DNA of 64,000 nt from Streptomyces ochraceiscleroticus (lineage in GTDB: Bacteria; Actinomycetota; Actinomycetes; Streptomycetales; Streptomycetaceae), in assembly GCF_000720485.1 (NCBI RefSeq), contig NZ_JOAX01000028.1:62001-126000 (forward strand), written 5' to 3'. Numbering within the stretch: the first letter of the stretch is position 1; the number at the start of each line of letters is the position of its first letter. This document shows positions 19,543-27,488 of this stretch, one piece after another. Position numbers and translations under genes: made by a program. The notes under the pieces were generated by a model. The model searched no databases. It was not told the DNA's origin and saw only the letters and a list, made by a program, of their open reading frames with translations.

Positions 19543-19818
19543 ATGCCGCAGTCACCGCAGTACGTTGCTCAGCTCCGGGTAGAGAACATGTGGCTGGAGC
19601 TGTACAGCCTGACGCCCGGCGGCTTCCAGGAAGACGAGCACACGCTTCGCTTCAGTCCGGCCGAGGAGTCCGCGCTTTCAGCGCTCAAGCGTCTGGTGAG
19701 CTTGTTTCTGGTTAGATATAGGGATGAGTCGATGGCGGTAGTCACCGGCAATGGTGATCGGGAGTACCTCTTTGGCCCCGGCCAAGTGGGCCCGTTCCGC
19801 TTTGTTTTCTGGGAGTAG
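19543..19818 (+). CDS. Small hypothetical protein (91 aa)
   Basis: The ATG at 19543 opens a 91-codon frame with balanced, protein-like composition: V-E-N-M-W-L-E-L-Y-S-L near the start, an acidic middle, and a V-G-P-F-R-F-V-F-W-E ending. No family is recognised and the ribosome site is weak. Codon use is less extreme than in neighbouring genes, in line with its location among horizontally acquired remnants. Confidence 0.5.
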   Translation: MPQSPQYVAQLRVENMWLELYSLTPGGFQEDEHTLRFSPAEESALSALKRLVSLFLVRYRDESMAVVTGNGDREYLFGPGQVGPFRFVFWE

Positions 19819-19851
19819 CACGACGGACCAGACGCGTCCCTAGTGAGGCCG

Positions 19852-20040
19852 CTACGCGGTGCGCTCGGGCTGGCGCAAGGTCGGCGGCCGGTCGGTGGAA
19901 TTGGCGAGCATCCGCCGGACGGTCTTCAGGTGCCAGCGGCCCCTGTTCTTGGTGCGGAGGCCCTCGGCGTCTAGGGCTTCGGCGATCTGGCGGAAGGACA
20001 GTTCGTCCTCGTCACGGAGCTGGCGGCCGCGGGCTCGGCC
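19852..20040 (-). pseudogene. Serine recombinase C-terminal fragment
   Basis: Read on the minus strand, G-R-A-R-G-R-Q-L-R-D-E-D-E-L-S-F-R-Q-I-A continues as E-A-L-D-A-E-G-L-R-T-K-N-R-G-R-W-H and ends at TAG (19852). This is the DNA-binding helix-turn-helix tail of a large serine recombinase or resolvase. The preceding sequence falls into another frame and no catalytic N-terminal domain is present. It is a remnant of an excised or decayed mobile element. Confidence 0.7.
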
Positions 20041-20406
20041 TGTCCACCTTGCACCTTGACCGGCTGCCCGGCCGGCCGGCGGGCTTTCGCCTCGACGAGG
20101 TGGTGCGCGCCGTCCGGTGAAACCGGGATCGCTGCGGAAACCGCCCGCACGCCGCGTCAGTACGGCCCACGACGGCGCCCGCGGACTGACATCCGAGTGT
20201 TGTCCACAAAGTCAAAGGGGGCTGACCTGCGGGGTTTTGGGGTGCGGCCTGCGGCGGGGGATGCCGCGGTGTCGGAGCCGCTAGGCTTGTGCCTGCTTCG
20301 CTTCGCTGGTCTCTTCGGTGACGACTGCGCGGCCTGGTCCGCCAGTTCGCATACCTCCCCGGCGCCCCGTACACGGGCACCGGATGCCGGAGGGGAGAGT
20401 GGGGTG

Positions 20407-20523
20407 ATGCAGATGAGCGCTGACTTCGACAAGCGCGGCGGTAGGTGGCCTGAGCCGGATCAATGGCAGGTCTTCCTCGCGGCGGCGAGTCTGTTGGTGG
20501 CGATCATCGCCCTGGTGAGGTAG
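20407..20523 (+). CDS. 38-residue peptide with one membrane helix
   Basis: ATG at 20407 (or 20413) follows GGAGGGGAGAG. The peptide has a short charged head (D-F-D-K-R-G-G-R-W-P-E-P-D) and a C-terminal hydrophobic helix, V-F-L-A-A-A-S-L-L-V-A-I-I-A-L-V. It ends at TAG and is followed by a strong hairpin at 20583. The good ribosome site and single membrane helix make it a plausible real small membrane protein, but no family is recognised. Confidence 0.5.
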   Translation: MQMSADFDKRGGRWPEPDQWQVFLAAASLLVAIIALVR

Positions 20524-20582
20524 TTCGCTCGGCTCACCGAGTGCTCACCCCGATCCCGGCGGACCGGACGCTGCATAGGCAG

Positions 20583-20615
20583 CGAGCCCGGTCGAGAGGT
20601 ACACGACCGGGCTCG
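20583..20615 (+). terminator. 12-bp perfect hairpin, probable terminator
   Basis: CGAGCCCGGTCG (20583-20594) pairs perfectly with CGACCGGGCTCG (20604-20615) around a 9-nt loop. It lies 60 bases past the small membrane peptide gene and would terminate it. There is no U tract, as is usual in Streptomyces. Confidence 0.7.
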
Positions 20616-20877
20616 GTAACTGCATGGGGCCTGGCTCTGGGCGGCATCCCGGGGCCGGGCCTCCGTGCGTTCGGACGCGGCGGACAGCCGGCCCGAATGT
20701 CAACCACAATGCTGCGCTAAATCAAGCTCGGCAACGGTTGCGGTGCCCCAACCATAGCTCGTCGGCGGGCATTCTTTACACCCGTTCGGGTGACACGAAG
20801 TCGCTGGTCGGAGTGCCATTCATGCCCTGACCTGCCCACTTGGCCACCTCGATCTGAACACGAAAGAGTGGACCTCG

Positions 20878-21975
20878 TCAGCCCGCGGTGGGGCGTCGGC
20901 GGGGCGCGGGGGCAGGAGCCTGTCCTTCCGGTGAGGCCCTGCAGCACGCCGTGCAGGGCGTTCTCGCGGAACCGTCGTCGGCCTCGCGGTAGCCGCGCAT
21001 CACCTTGGAGCCGGGGGCCCAGCCGCCCTGCTTCTCCGCCACGGCGTCCGGGTAGCCGGCCCGGGAGGACTCGGTGACCAGGCCCGCGTCGCGGGCTGTG
21101 CCCGGTGGGCCGGATCTCCAGACCGGCGCGGGCGGCGATCCGGGGGAGGACGTCGCCGACCGACTCCGGGTCGAGCCCGGCGGCCAGCACGGTGTACCAG
21201 CGGTTGCGCAGCCGGCGGGAAGCGAAGGAGTCCGGGTCAGCGTCGGGCCCAAGCTCCTGCCGCCAGCGGCGCCAGGCCCGGACCGGGCGGAGATGGGCGC
21301 GCGAGCCGAACGGGACCTCGACCACCCGCGGGGCGATCTTGGAGACCCGTACATCCCCGATCAGGCCGCGGCCCTCAGGGTCCTCGAGGACGTCCCGCAG
21401 CCGCAGCCAGGCCAGTTCGTGCTCGCGGCCGGCGAGGGCGAAGTGCAGGGTCATCAAGCTGAGGTCGCGGATGCCGGCCCGGTTGCGCGGCAGGGTGGGG
21501 GCGATCTTCTCCATGTGGCGCACCAGCAGGGCGGGGGCGGGGCTGCGGCCGCGGGTCTGGCCGGTCTTCTCCATCTCCTTGACCTTGGCCTTGAGCAGGG
21601 CTCGGGCCTCCTCGGCGACGTCCTCGGCGCGGCGGGCGGTGACCACGACGCCGGACAGCCGACGGTCGATGGTGGCGGGGCGGTGAGCTTGCCGGGCTCT
21701 CGGCCGGGCTTGGGCGGCCGGGCGGGCTGAGTCCAGCACCATTCCACGAAGGCGACGAGGGTGCCGGAGCGGATGGCGGCCAGCGGCAGGTCGGCCTCGC
21801 CGCAGAACCGCAGCCATGCCTTCCAGTCGGCGCCGTAGCTCTTCGTCGTCTTCTCGGGGCGGGCGTCCTCGACGTGGGCGGTGGCCTCGCGGTCGAGCTG
21901 GGCGAGCCGGGCCTCGGTGGCGGCGTCGAACCGGGCGGCCGGGAGCCGGGGCGGATCTGACGGGGTGTGGTGTTC
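20878..21975 (-). pseudogene. Tyrosine recombinase (integrase), frameshifted
   Basis: The integrase can be followed across at least three minus-strand frames. The SAM-like N-terminal domain includes Y-G-A-D-W-K-A-W-L-R-F-C. A frame change near 21685 leads to the catalytic region (L-R-N-R-A-G-I-R-D-L-S-L-M). Near 21100 the frame shifts again to G-H-S-A-R-D-A-G-L-V-T-E, which is the HxxR box. Near 20970 another shift gives F-R-E-N-A-L-H-G-V-L. Integrases of this class move phages and integrative elements. Here the enzyme must be inactive unless the shifts are sequencing errors. No matching tRNA attachment site was found. Confidence 0.7.
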
Positions 21976-22061
21976 AATCTGGTCGACAGGTCCGCAGTTG
22001 CCCCCCTCTCTCCTTGAATGCCCGTCAGGCGGCTTTTTCCGTACCAGTTTTTGTGCTGTGT

Positions 22062-22093
22062 GGACTCCGGATATGGGAGGCTATCCGGAGTCC
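22062..22093. repeat. Perfect 12-bp inverted repeat
   Basis: GGACTCCGGATA (22062-22073) and TATCCGGAGTCC (22082-22093) flank an 8-nt spacer. The half-site GGACTCCGG recurs at 22156-22164 inside a second small palindrome (GGGTAA...TTACCC, 22150-22172). The repeat lies upstream of the integrase pseudogene and may be an accessory integrase or attachment element, or a terminator. The rest of 21976-22296 shows no gene. Confidence 0.7.
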
Positions 22094-22296
22094 AGAACCG
22101 GGCGCCGAGAAGTGCTCTGCAACCGCGGGGCGGCCTGAGTGATCCTGGTGGGTAAGGACTCCGGTATTACCCAGCGCTACAACCGCCGCAAGTCCCTGCT
22201 GGAGGACTCCCCGGCTACGGCCTGGCCCGGACCTGGCCGGCGCCCCTCACCCCGGCCAACGGCACCCGGTAGCCGGTCCGGCGGGCAAGGGACGAC

Positions 22297-22983
22297 TCAA
22301 CTGGTCGGCAGCGGCAGGGCGGAGCAGTCCGTCTCGTCGGCGAACAGCCGGACCACCAGGGGCCGCGCGGCCTGGACCAGCCTCAGAAGGCTGTGGGCGC
22401 GCTGCTTGCTCCGCACCAGCACGTCCGACTCTTCGGCCACCACCAACTTACCGACGAGCAGCTGGCGATAGCTCCGCTTCAGCAGCCGCTCGGCCTGCCC
22501 GAGCGCGCCGAGGGCGAAGGCCGCGTCCGCCGTGCGCAGGGCCACCCCCTCCCGCAGCCAGGCGAGGGGAGCGCTGACCGCCTCCACCGAGACGGAGTAG
22601 GGCAGCCGGTCCAGCGAACGTTGCAGCGTGTCGAGCTGCTCCAGGGCGGTCTGGAGCAGCTCCAGCAGCTCGCTGACCAAGACGTTGTCGTCGGCCGGCG
22701 CGGACCCGTGCGCGCTGGACGGGCTGTCCGAGGAGGCCGGCAGGGGCGCCGGGAGCGGATCGGGCGCCTCCGGGGCCCTCGGCCTCTCGTCCTGAGGGGC
22801 CGCCTCGGCGACCTCGGGGCCCGGTGTTCCTGCACGGCTGCCCCGCGGCGCCGGGGCCGGGGTGACGCCGGTGGCCGAGAGGCCATTCACGAGGTCCAGG
22901 CCGTCGGTAAGGGCACCTAGCACCGCGTCGTCCGCCGCGCCCAGCAGTGCGTCGAGGGCAGCGTCGCTGTCGAAGTTCGTCAC
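22297..22983 (-). CDS. Uncharacterised partner of ECF sigma factor
   Basis: The product is 228 residues. ATG at 22983 overlaps the sigma-factor stop by 4 nt. The N-terminus is acidic (F-D-S-D-A-A-L-D-A-L-L-G-A-A). A proline-, alanine- and serine-rich linker (about 45-95) follows, then a helical C-terminal domain containing L-L-E-L-L-Q-T-A-L-E-Q-L-D-T-L-Q. No transmembrane helix and no zinc-binding H-x3-C-x2-C anti-sigma motif is seen. Position and coupling suggest a soluble regulator or anti-sigma-like protein. Confidence 0.7.
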   Translation of the reverse strand: MTNFDSDAALDALLGAADDAVLGALTDGLDLVNGLSATGVTPAPAPRGSRAGTPGPEVAEAAPQDERPRAPEAPDPLPAPLPASSDSPSSAHGSAPADDNVLVSELLELLQTALEQLDTLQRSLDRLPYSVSVEAVSAPLAWLREGVALRTADAAFALGALGQAERLLKRSYRQLLVGKLVVAEESDVLVRSKQRAHSLLRLVQAARPLVVRLFADETDCSALPLPTS

Positions 22984-23603
22984 TTGCCACCTCCGGCGAT
23001 CTCACGCAGCAGCATCTCCTTGAGCCGGGCCCGGCCGCGGCTGAGGTTCTGGCGGACGGCCTCGGGCGTCTTGCCCAGGGCCGCAGCGATCTCAGCAAGG
23101 CCGAAGCCGTCCAGGTGCCAGGCCAGGACCTGGCGCTGCAGGGGCGGCAGGGCGGCCAGTGCTGCGTACACGCGGTTCTCCTCCTCTTTGAGCTCCACCG
23201 CGCCCAGCGGACATATCCCACCGGGCCGGTCGGGTGGCGCGCCGGTGAGTTCCTCGCGGTGGGCGGGTTGGCGCAGGAACAGGCGCAGGGCGACCTGCCG
23301 CAGCCAGGCGGCCGGGTGGCGGATGGTGTCCCACTGCGCGTACGCCTCGGTGAAGGCGGCCTGGGCGGCCTCCGCCGCCTCGTGCGGCCGGGCGCCCTGC
23401 CGCATCAGATGCCGGATCAGCTTGGCCAGGTGCTGCTCGTAGTAGGAGGCGAAGTCCACAAGGGCGACGGTGCCATGCCCGGCCGGGGCCGACGGCAGGC
23501 GGGGCGAAGGCATCGCTCTGGCGGCCCGGCGGTCGGCCTGGTCTCCGGCCTTGGGCGGCGTTTCGCGCCCGGCCGCCATCAGGCGGGGCTCGACGTCAGG
23601 CAT
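22980..23603 (-). CDS. ECF-type RNA polymerase sigma factor
   Basis: The product is 207 residues from ATG at 23603, which overlaps the end of the upstream small gene. Sigma region 2 covers about 50-115 (F-A-S-Y-Y-E-Q-H-L-A-K-L-I-R-H-L-M and W-D-T-I-R-H-P-A-A-W-L-R). Region 4 covers about 145-200 (L-P-P-L-Q-R-Q-V-L-A-W-H, then the helix-turn-helix E-I-A-A-A-L-G-K-T-P-E-A-V-R-Q). It would direct transcription of a small regulon. Gene order small membrane protein, sigma, soluble partner suggests a signal-responsive unit. Confidence 0.85.
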   Translation of the reverse strand: MPDVEPRLMAAGRETPPKAGDQADRRAARAMPSPRLPSAPAGHGTVALVDFASYYEQHLAKLIRHLMRQGARPHEAAEAAQAAFTEAYAQWDTIRHPAAWLRQVALRLFLRQPAHREELTGAPPDRPGGICPLGAVELKEEENRVYAALAALPPLQRQVLAWHLDGFGLAEIAAALGKTPEAVRQNLSRGRARLKEMLLREIAGGGK

Positions 23604-23823
23604 GGGCGTCCTCGCCGGCGGCGCCGACCTGGATGTGCAGCTCCTCGTCGGCCCGTCGCTCGGTGAGCACGCTTCCCGACGGCAGGGCGCGGACTCGCTC
23701 GCTGGTGCCTTGCTGGCGCAGGCTGACCAGCCGCACGCGCGTGCGGTCGCTGATCCACCGGTACAGCAACCGCGCGGCCAACACGCCGCCGAAGCCCACC
23801 AGCCCGATGACTGTCTCTTGCAC
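23596..23823 (-). CDS. Small membrane protein upstream of the sigma gene
   Basis: GTG at 23823, preceded by GAGGGGGATGCG, gives 75 residues. One hydrophobic helix lies at the N-terminus (T-V-I-G-L-V-G-F-G-G-V-L-A-A-R-L-L). A charged cytoplasmic tail follows (E-R-R-A-D-E-E-L-H-I-Q-V). The gene overlaps the sigma-factor start by 8 nt. No family is recognised; it may sense or localise the sigma system. Confidence 0.6.
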   Translation of the reverse strand: MQETVIGLVGFGGVLAARLLYRWISDRTRVRLVSLRQQGTSERVRALPSGSVLTERRADEELHIQVGAAGEDAHA

Positions 23824-23869
23824 CGCATCCCCCTCAGCATCTCCGCACGACACCGTGTGCGCCGCGGTA

Positions 23870-24238
23870 TCAGAGAGTGCATCGAGCCCCCGAAACCGTG
23901 ACATCTCCCTGAACACGTCGTGCGCCACATCGGGAGAACCAGGGAGCTCGGGTGTGCGGTGGGGCCGAGAGGCAGAGGCGATCAGTACGGCCCGGGATCA
24001 GGTACCGCCCAGCCCAACTGCCGTCTTGCGGCACTCCGAAACCGAGCTTCTCGGGCTTATGACCTGGGGCCTTGCAAAGCGCCCACAGCCGGATGGGATC
24101 GGCGCGGTACTTGTCACGCCAGCGTCGTTCCCCGTCGACGCCCTCGTACCAGGACGGTTTCAGGGTCGGCGAGCCGATGGCAGTCGCCGGGAAGAAGAGG
24201 GTATGCGGGAACCACACGATCCAGCTCGTCGGCTTCAT
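23870..24238 (-). CDS. Doubtful hypothetical protein (122 aa)
   Basis: The frame from ATG at 24238 has some protein-like segments (W-Y-E-G-V-D-G-E-R-R-W-R-D-K-Y-R-A-D), but the last third looks non-coding. No clear ribosome site or family is seen. It could be the remnant of a gene. Confidence 0.3.
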   Translation of the reverse strand: MKPTSWIVWFPHTLFFPATAIGSPTLKPSWYEGVDGERRWRDKYRADPIRLWALCKAPGHKPEKLGFGVPQDGSWAGRYLIPGRTDRLCLSAPPHTRAPWFSRCGARRVQGDVTVSGARCTL

Positions 24239-24673
24239 CGACTCTGGGCCTGAAACGGTACGGCCTGGCGGTCTTCCATGACATCTGGGGCTACTTCGAA
24301 TTCCGAGATTTTCCGCACCCGGAAATCTGCAAGCGCAACGCACCCAGGCTCGCATCGGCTCTTGGGAACTCGATGCGCTTCTCGGGACGACGGCAGCGGC
24401 GGGCGATGCAGCCTACTCCGGACGCGCGCTGAAGGCCACGGCATCGAAATGCCCGATGCCATCGACGGACGGGGACCTGATCTCACAGACCGCCTGTGAA
24501 CAACGGCCGTTTCCTTGCACGGACCGGTGAAACACGTGACCGGAAATGGAGGACCCAGCAGACGGCTCGAGGCAGTCGAGCCGTCACGGTCCTTGGCGCG
24601 GCGTTCCCGGGGTGTCCAGCGCACCGATCATCTTTGTATCACCACAGGCGACGCCACACGAAGTGCCAGACGG
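24239..24673. other. Intergenic stretch, nothing recognised
   Basis: No frame here has convincing coding character on either strand, and no strong hairpin or repeat was seen. Confidence 0.5.
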
Positions 24674-24943
24674 TCATGAACGGCCGGCCGCATCGGGGCC
24701 TTCACGACTCTGTGCGGGACAGCCCGTGGGGCTGTTGCTCTGGCTGCCCGTCAGGAGGGTGCGGACATACGCCATGTGAGCGCGCAGCAGCGCGATGGAC
24801 CGTTCCGTCCCCCCGGGAAAGAACGGCATCACCGCCAGGGCGGGCAGTGCGGCCACGGTGATGAGCAGCAGTGTGGGAGCGATGAGAGCGACGATGAGGA
24901 CACGCTGCAGCGGCGCCAAAGCGGGGGGCGGCACAAGAAACAT
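24674..24943 (-). CDS. Small membrane protein (89 aa)
   Basis: ATG at 24943 opens a frame with a long hydrophobic stretch, V-L-I-V-A-L-I-A-P-T-L-L-L-I-T-V-A-A-L, then S-I-A-L-L-R-A-H-M-A-Y-V-R-T-L-L and a polar tail. Bipartite hydrophobic character suggests one membrane-spanning helix and an amphipathic helix. The function is unknown. It is divergent from the SpoIIE-type gene. Confidence 0.5.
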   Translation of the reverse strand: MFLVPPPALAPLQRVLIVALIAPTLLLITVAALPALAVMPFFPGGTERSIALLRAHMAYVRTLLTGSQSNSPTGCPAQSREGPDAAGRS

Positions 24944-25082
24944 GGGGCTGCTGACCTTTCAGATGCTGAGGAATGCCAGGGGTCGCAGCCTGCAACATGA
25001 TGAAATTGTCCATCTACGCACAAGCGTATGCATGCAGGTGGGGTGCGGACAACCTGCGGGTTGTCCGCGGACAGGGGGGGGC

Positions 25083-27260
25083 ATGCCGGAACCGGGCCGT
25101 CCCATGGGGCCTTTGAAGGGAGAGACTGCGCAGGCGAAGGCTCTCGCCCAGTGGCTCCGTGGACTCACACGCACGATGACTCAGCGGGAGTTGGCGCAGC
25201 GCTTCGGAGGCGGAAGGACCACGTGGAGTGCCTACCTGTCGGGAGCCAAACTCCTCCCCCATCGACTTCTGACTTCTTTGGTGACTGCGCTGGTGCCCGA
25301 ACCGCGGATGCGGGCGGAGGTGCAGGCGCGGGGAACGTCTCTCTTGCGGCAGGCGGAGCAGGCCGAGCGGGGGAAGGCGCCGGCTGGCCTACCTCGTCCC
25401 ACCGCGGGGGCCGGGGCGGTGGATGTCCTCCAGCGTCGCCTGAACGATGCGCTGGAGGGCCAACTGGAGGCGGAGCGGCAGCTGCACCGCTCCCAGCAGA
25501 TCGTGCAGACGCTGCTGACGATGATCGCCTGGTTGCAGGGCCAGTGCACGCTGCTGACCGCGGAGCGCGACCGTGCCCAGCGACAGACCAGCGCCGGGGG
25601 CCTGCCCCAGACGCCTCAGCAGTTGGAGTCCTATCAACGCCAGTTGGTGCGCTCGGAGCAGGAACTGGAACGGGCCCGGCGAGAACGCCGTGATGCCGAA
25701 CGGATCAAGATCGCCGCCCAGCAGGCAGCCGAGGTCTACCGCAGGGCGCTCGAACAAGCCCACCGTGGCCTGCCCGCCCCGGAAGACAATTGCCTGCCCA
25801 CGCCGGCGGCCGACGTTGCCGAGAACGTCTCTTTGCAGGACTATGCCTCTGTCCTCGACGGCGTCAGCAGCGCGTTGGATGAGCAGCACAAGGATTTGGC
25901 GGGCCTGCGAGCACGGGTGAGCCTCCCCGAGGAAACGATCGATGACTATCGCATCGTGCCCGGTGCCCTTGTGGAGACTCCGGCTTCCGTCGAGCGGCGT
26001 GCTGCGCAAGACGGGGTTGTCCATTCCCCTGTCGCGGACAACCCGGACAACTCTGTGGACGGACTCGATGGCGGGTTCGAAGCGATCCCTGCGAACGCGA
26101 ACCTCGCCGTCGATCGGGAGCAGCTACGCGCCATCGAGGATCGTCAGCGCCAGACCGCCATCACTCTGCAGCGCAGTCTGCTTCCACAGCAGTTGGAACA
26201 GCCCGATGACCTGCTCACCGCGGCCTTCTACACGCCCAGCGCTAACCACAGTCCCATCGGCGGTGACTGGTACGACGTCATCAAACTCGGCGCCAGCCGC
26301 ACGGCCGTGGTCATCGGTGACGTCGCCGGCCGAGGTGTCCGCGCAGCCGCAGTCATGGGACAGCTGCGTGCCGCGGTACGGGCCTATGCCCGCCTCGACC
26401 TCCCCCCACACGAAGTGCTGCAGTTGCTGGACAGCCTCGTTGCGGAGATCGATCCAGACCAGATCGCCACCTGCCTCTACGCCGTGTACGACCCGGAGAC
26501 GAACCACCTGGGCTTCTCCTCGGCAGGTCACCTTCCGCTCATCGTCCGTGACGCCGACGGCGCCGTGGGGCGCCCCGAGGTGTCCACCGGCCCGCCGCTG
26601 GGCACGGGCGGGTGGGTGCACACCTCCGGCACCGTTGCGCTGGCTGCCGGGGCCACTGCTGTTCTCTACACAGACGGATTGATCCAGCGACGCGACCGGG
26701 ACATCGACGACGGGCTCGCCGCGCTGGAAAGCGCCCTGGCCGGCGCGATGGGGTCCCCCGGGGAGGTGTGTGAGCGCCTTCAGCGCGCGCTCGAGGTAAC
26801 GCATCACGACAACGCCGATGACGTCGCCGTTCTCATTCTTCAGCATCCCAGCCGCACGGGGCGCGAGGCGGCCCTGTTCTCGAAGACCGCGCTGGAACTC
26901 CCCGGAGAGCCGTCGGATGCGCCTCGTGCCCGCGCGTTCGCATCCGGCGTCCTCCGCGGCTGGGCACTCTCCGAAGAACTGCAGGATCTGGGCGTGCTGG
27001 CGACCAACGAGCTCGTCGACAACGCGCTCCGCCACGGGAGTCCCCCGATGCGGCTGGGGCTACGCCGTACAGATCAACGGCTGGTCATCGAGGTCTTCGA
27101 TGCCAACGATCATCTGCCACGTCGACGGAAGGCAAAGTCGGCCAGCGACGCCCCCAGCGGCATCTCCCTTATCGCGAGGATCGCTTCATCGTGGGGGTCA
27201 CGTCGCACTGACGGCAGCGGGAAGGCTGTGTGGTGCGAATTCGACCTGGAAGCCTCCTAG
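25083..27260 (+). CDS. SpoIIE-type PP2C phosphatase with HTH-like head and HATPase tail
   Basis: The product is 725 residues from ATG at 25083, after a G-rich ribosome site. Domains in order: an HTH-like helical segment (about 15-65; T-Q-R-E-L-A-Q-R-F-G-G-G-R-T-T-W-S-A-Y-L); a long coiled coil (about 105-240) with Q/E/R-rich heptads; a SpoIIE PP2C domain (about 345-590; G-G-D-W-Y-D-V, D-V-A-G-R-G, S-A-G-H-L-P, T-D-G-L, N-A-D-D-V-A metal-binding blocks); and a HATPase_c domain with the N-box E-L-V-D-N-A-L near residue 640. Proteins of this kind dephosphorylate anti-anti-sigma proteins and bind sigma factors. An XRE-like head on such a protein is unusual. Confidence 0.85.
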   Translation: MPEPGRPMGPLKGETAQAKALAQWLRGLTRTMTQRELAQRFGGGRTTWSAYLSGAKLLPHRLLTSLVTALVPEPRMRAEVQARGTSLLRQAEQAERGKAPAGLPRPTAGAGAVDVLQRRLNDALEGQLEAERQLHRSQQIVQTLLTMIAWLQGQCTLLTAERDRAQRQTSAGGLPQTPQQLESYQRQLVRSEQELERARRERRDAERIKIAAQQAAEVYRRALEQAHRGLPAPEDNCLPTPAADVAENVSLQDYASVLDGVSSALDEQHKDLAGLRARVSLPEETIDDYRIVPGALVETPASVERRAAQDGVVHSPVADNPDNSVDGLDGGFEAIPANANLAVDREQLRAIEDRQRQTAITLQRSLLPQQLEQPDDLLTAAFYTPSANHSPIGGDWYDVIKLGASRTAVVIGDVAGRGVRAAAVMGQLRAAVRAYARLDLPPHEVLQLLDSLVAEIDPDQIATCLYAVYDPETNHLGFSSAGHLPLIVRDADGAVGRPEVSTGPPLGTGGWVHTSGTVALAAGATAVLYTDGLIQRRDRDIDDGLAALESALAGAMGSPGEVCERLQRALEVTHHDNADDVAVLILQHPSRTGREAALFSKTALELPGEPSDAPRARAFASGVLRGWALSEELQDLGVLATNELVDNALRHGSPPMRLGLRRTDQRLVIEVFDANDHLPRRRKAKSASDAPSGISLIARIASSWGSRRTDGSGKAVWCEFDLEAS

Positions 27261-27488
27261 CCCCAAATCATTCCCAGCCCTGGCCTTCACAGGTAGGCCG
27301 TTCCTGGGGCCAAGCACGCCCAAACCTCGGTTCATGACGATCGCCCCGCAGTGCGGCCTCCGTTACTGACGTCGATCGGGTCGCGAGCCGCTACCGGGGC
27401 GTGTTGAGCATGGCAAGGGCCGGCCCGGTGGAGCGTGCCGCCGTCGTGTTTGCAGGCGCGGAAGCATGTTTCCTGTGCGATACCGGGT

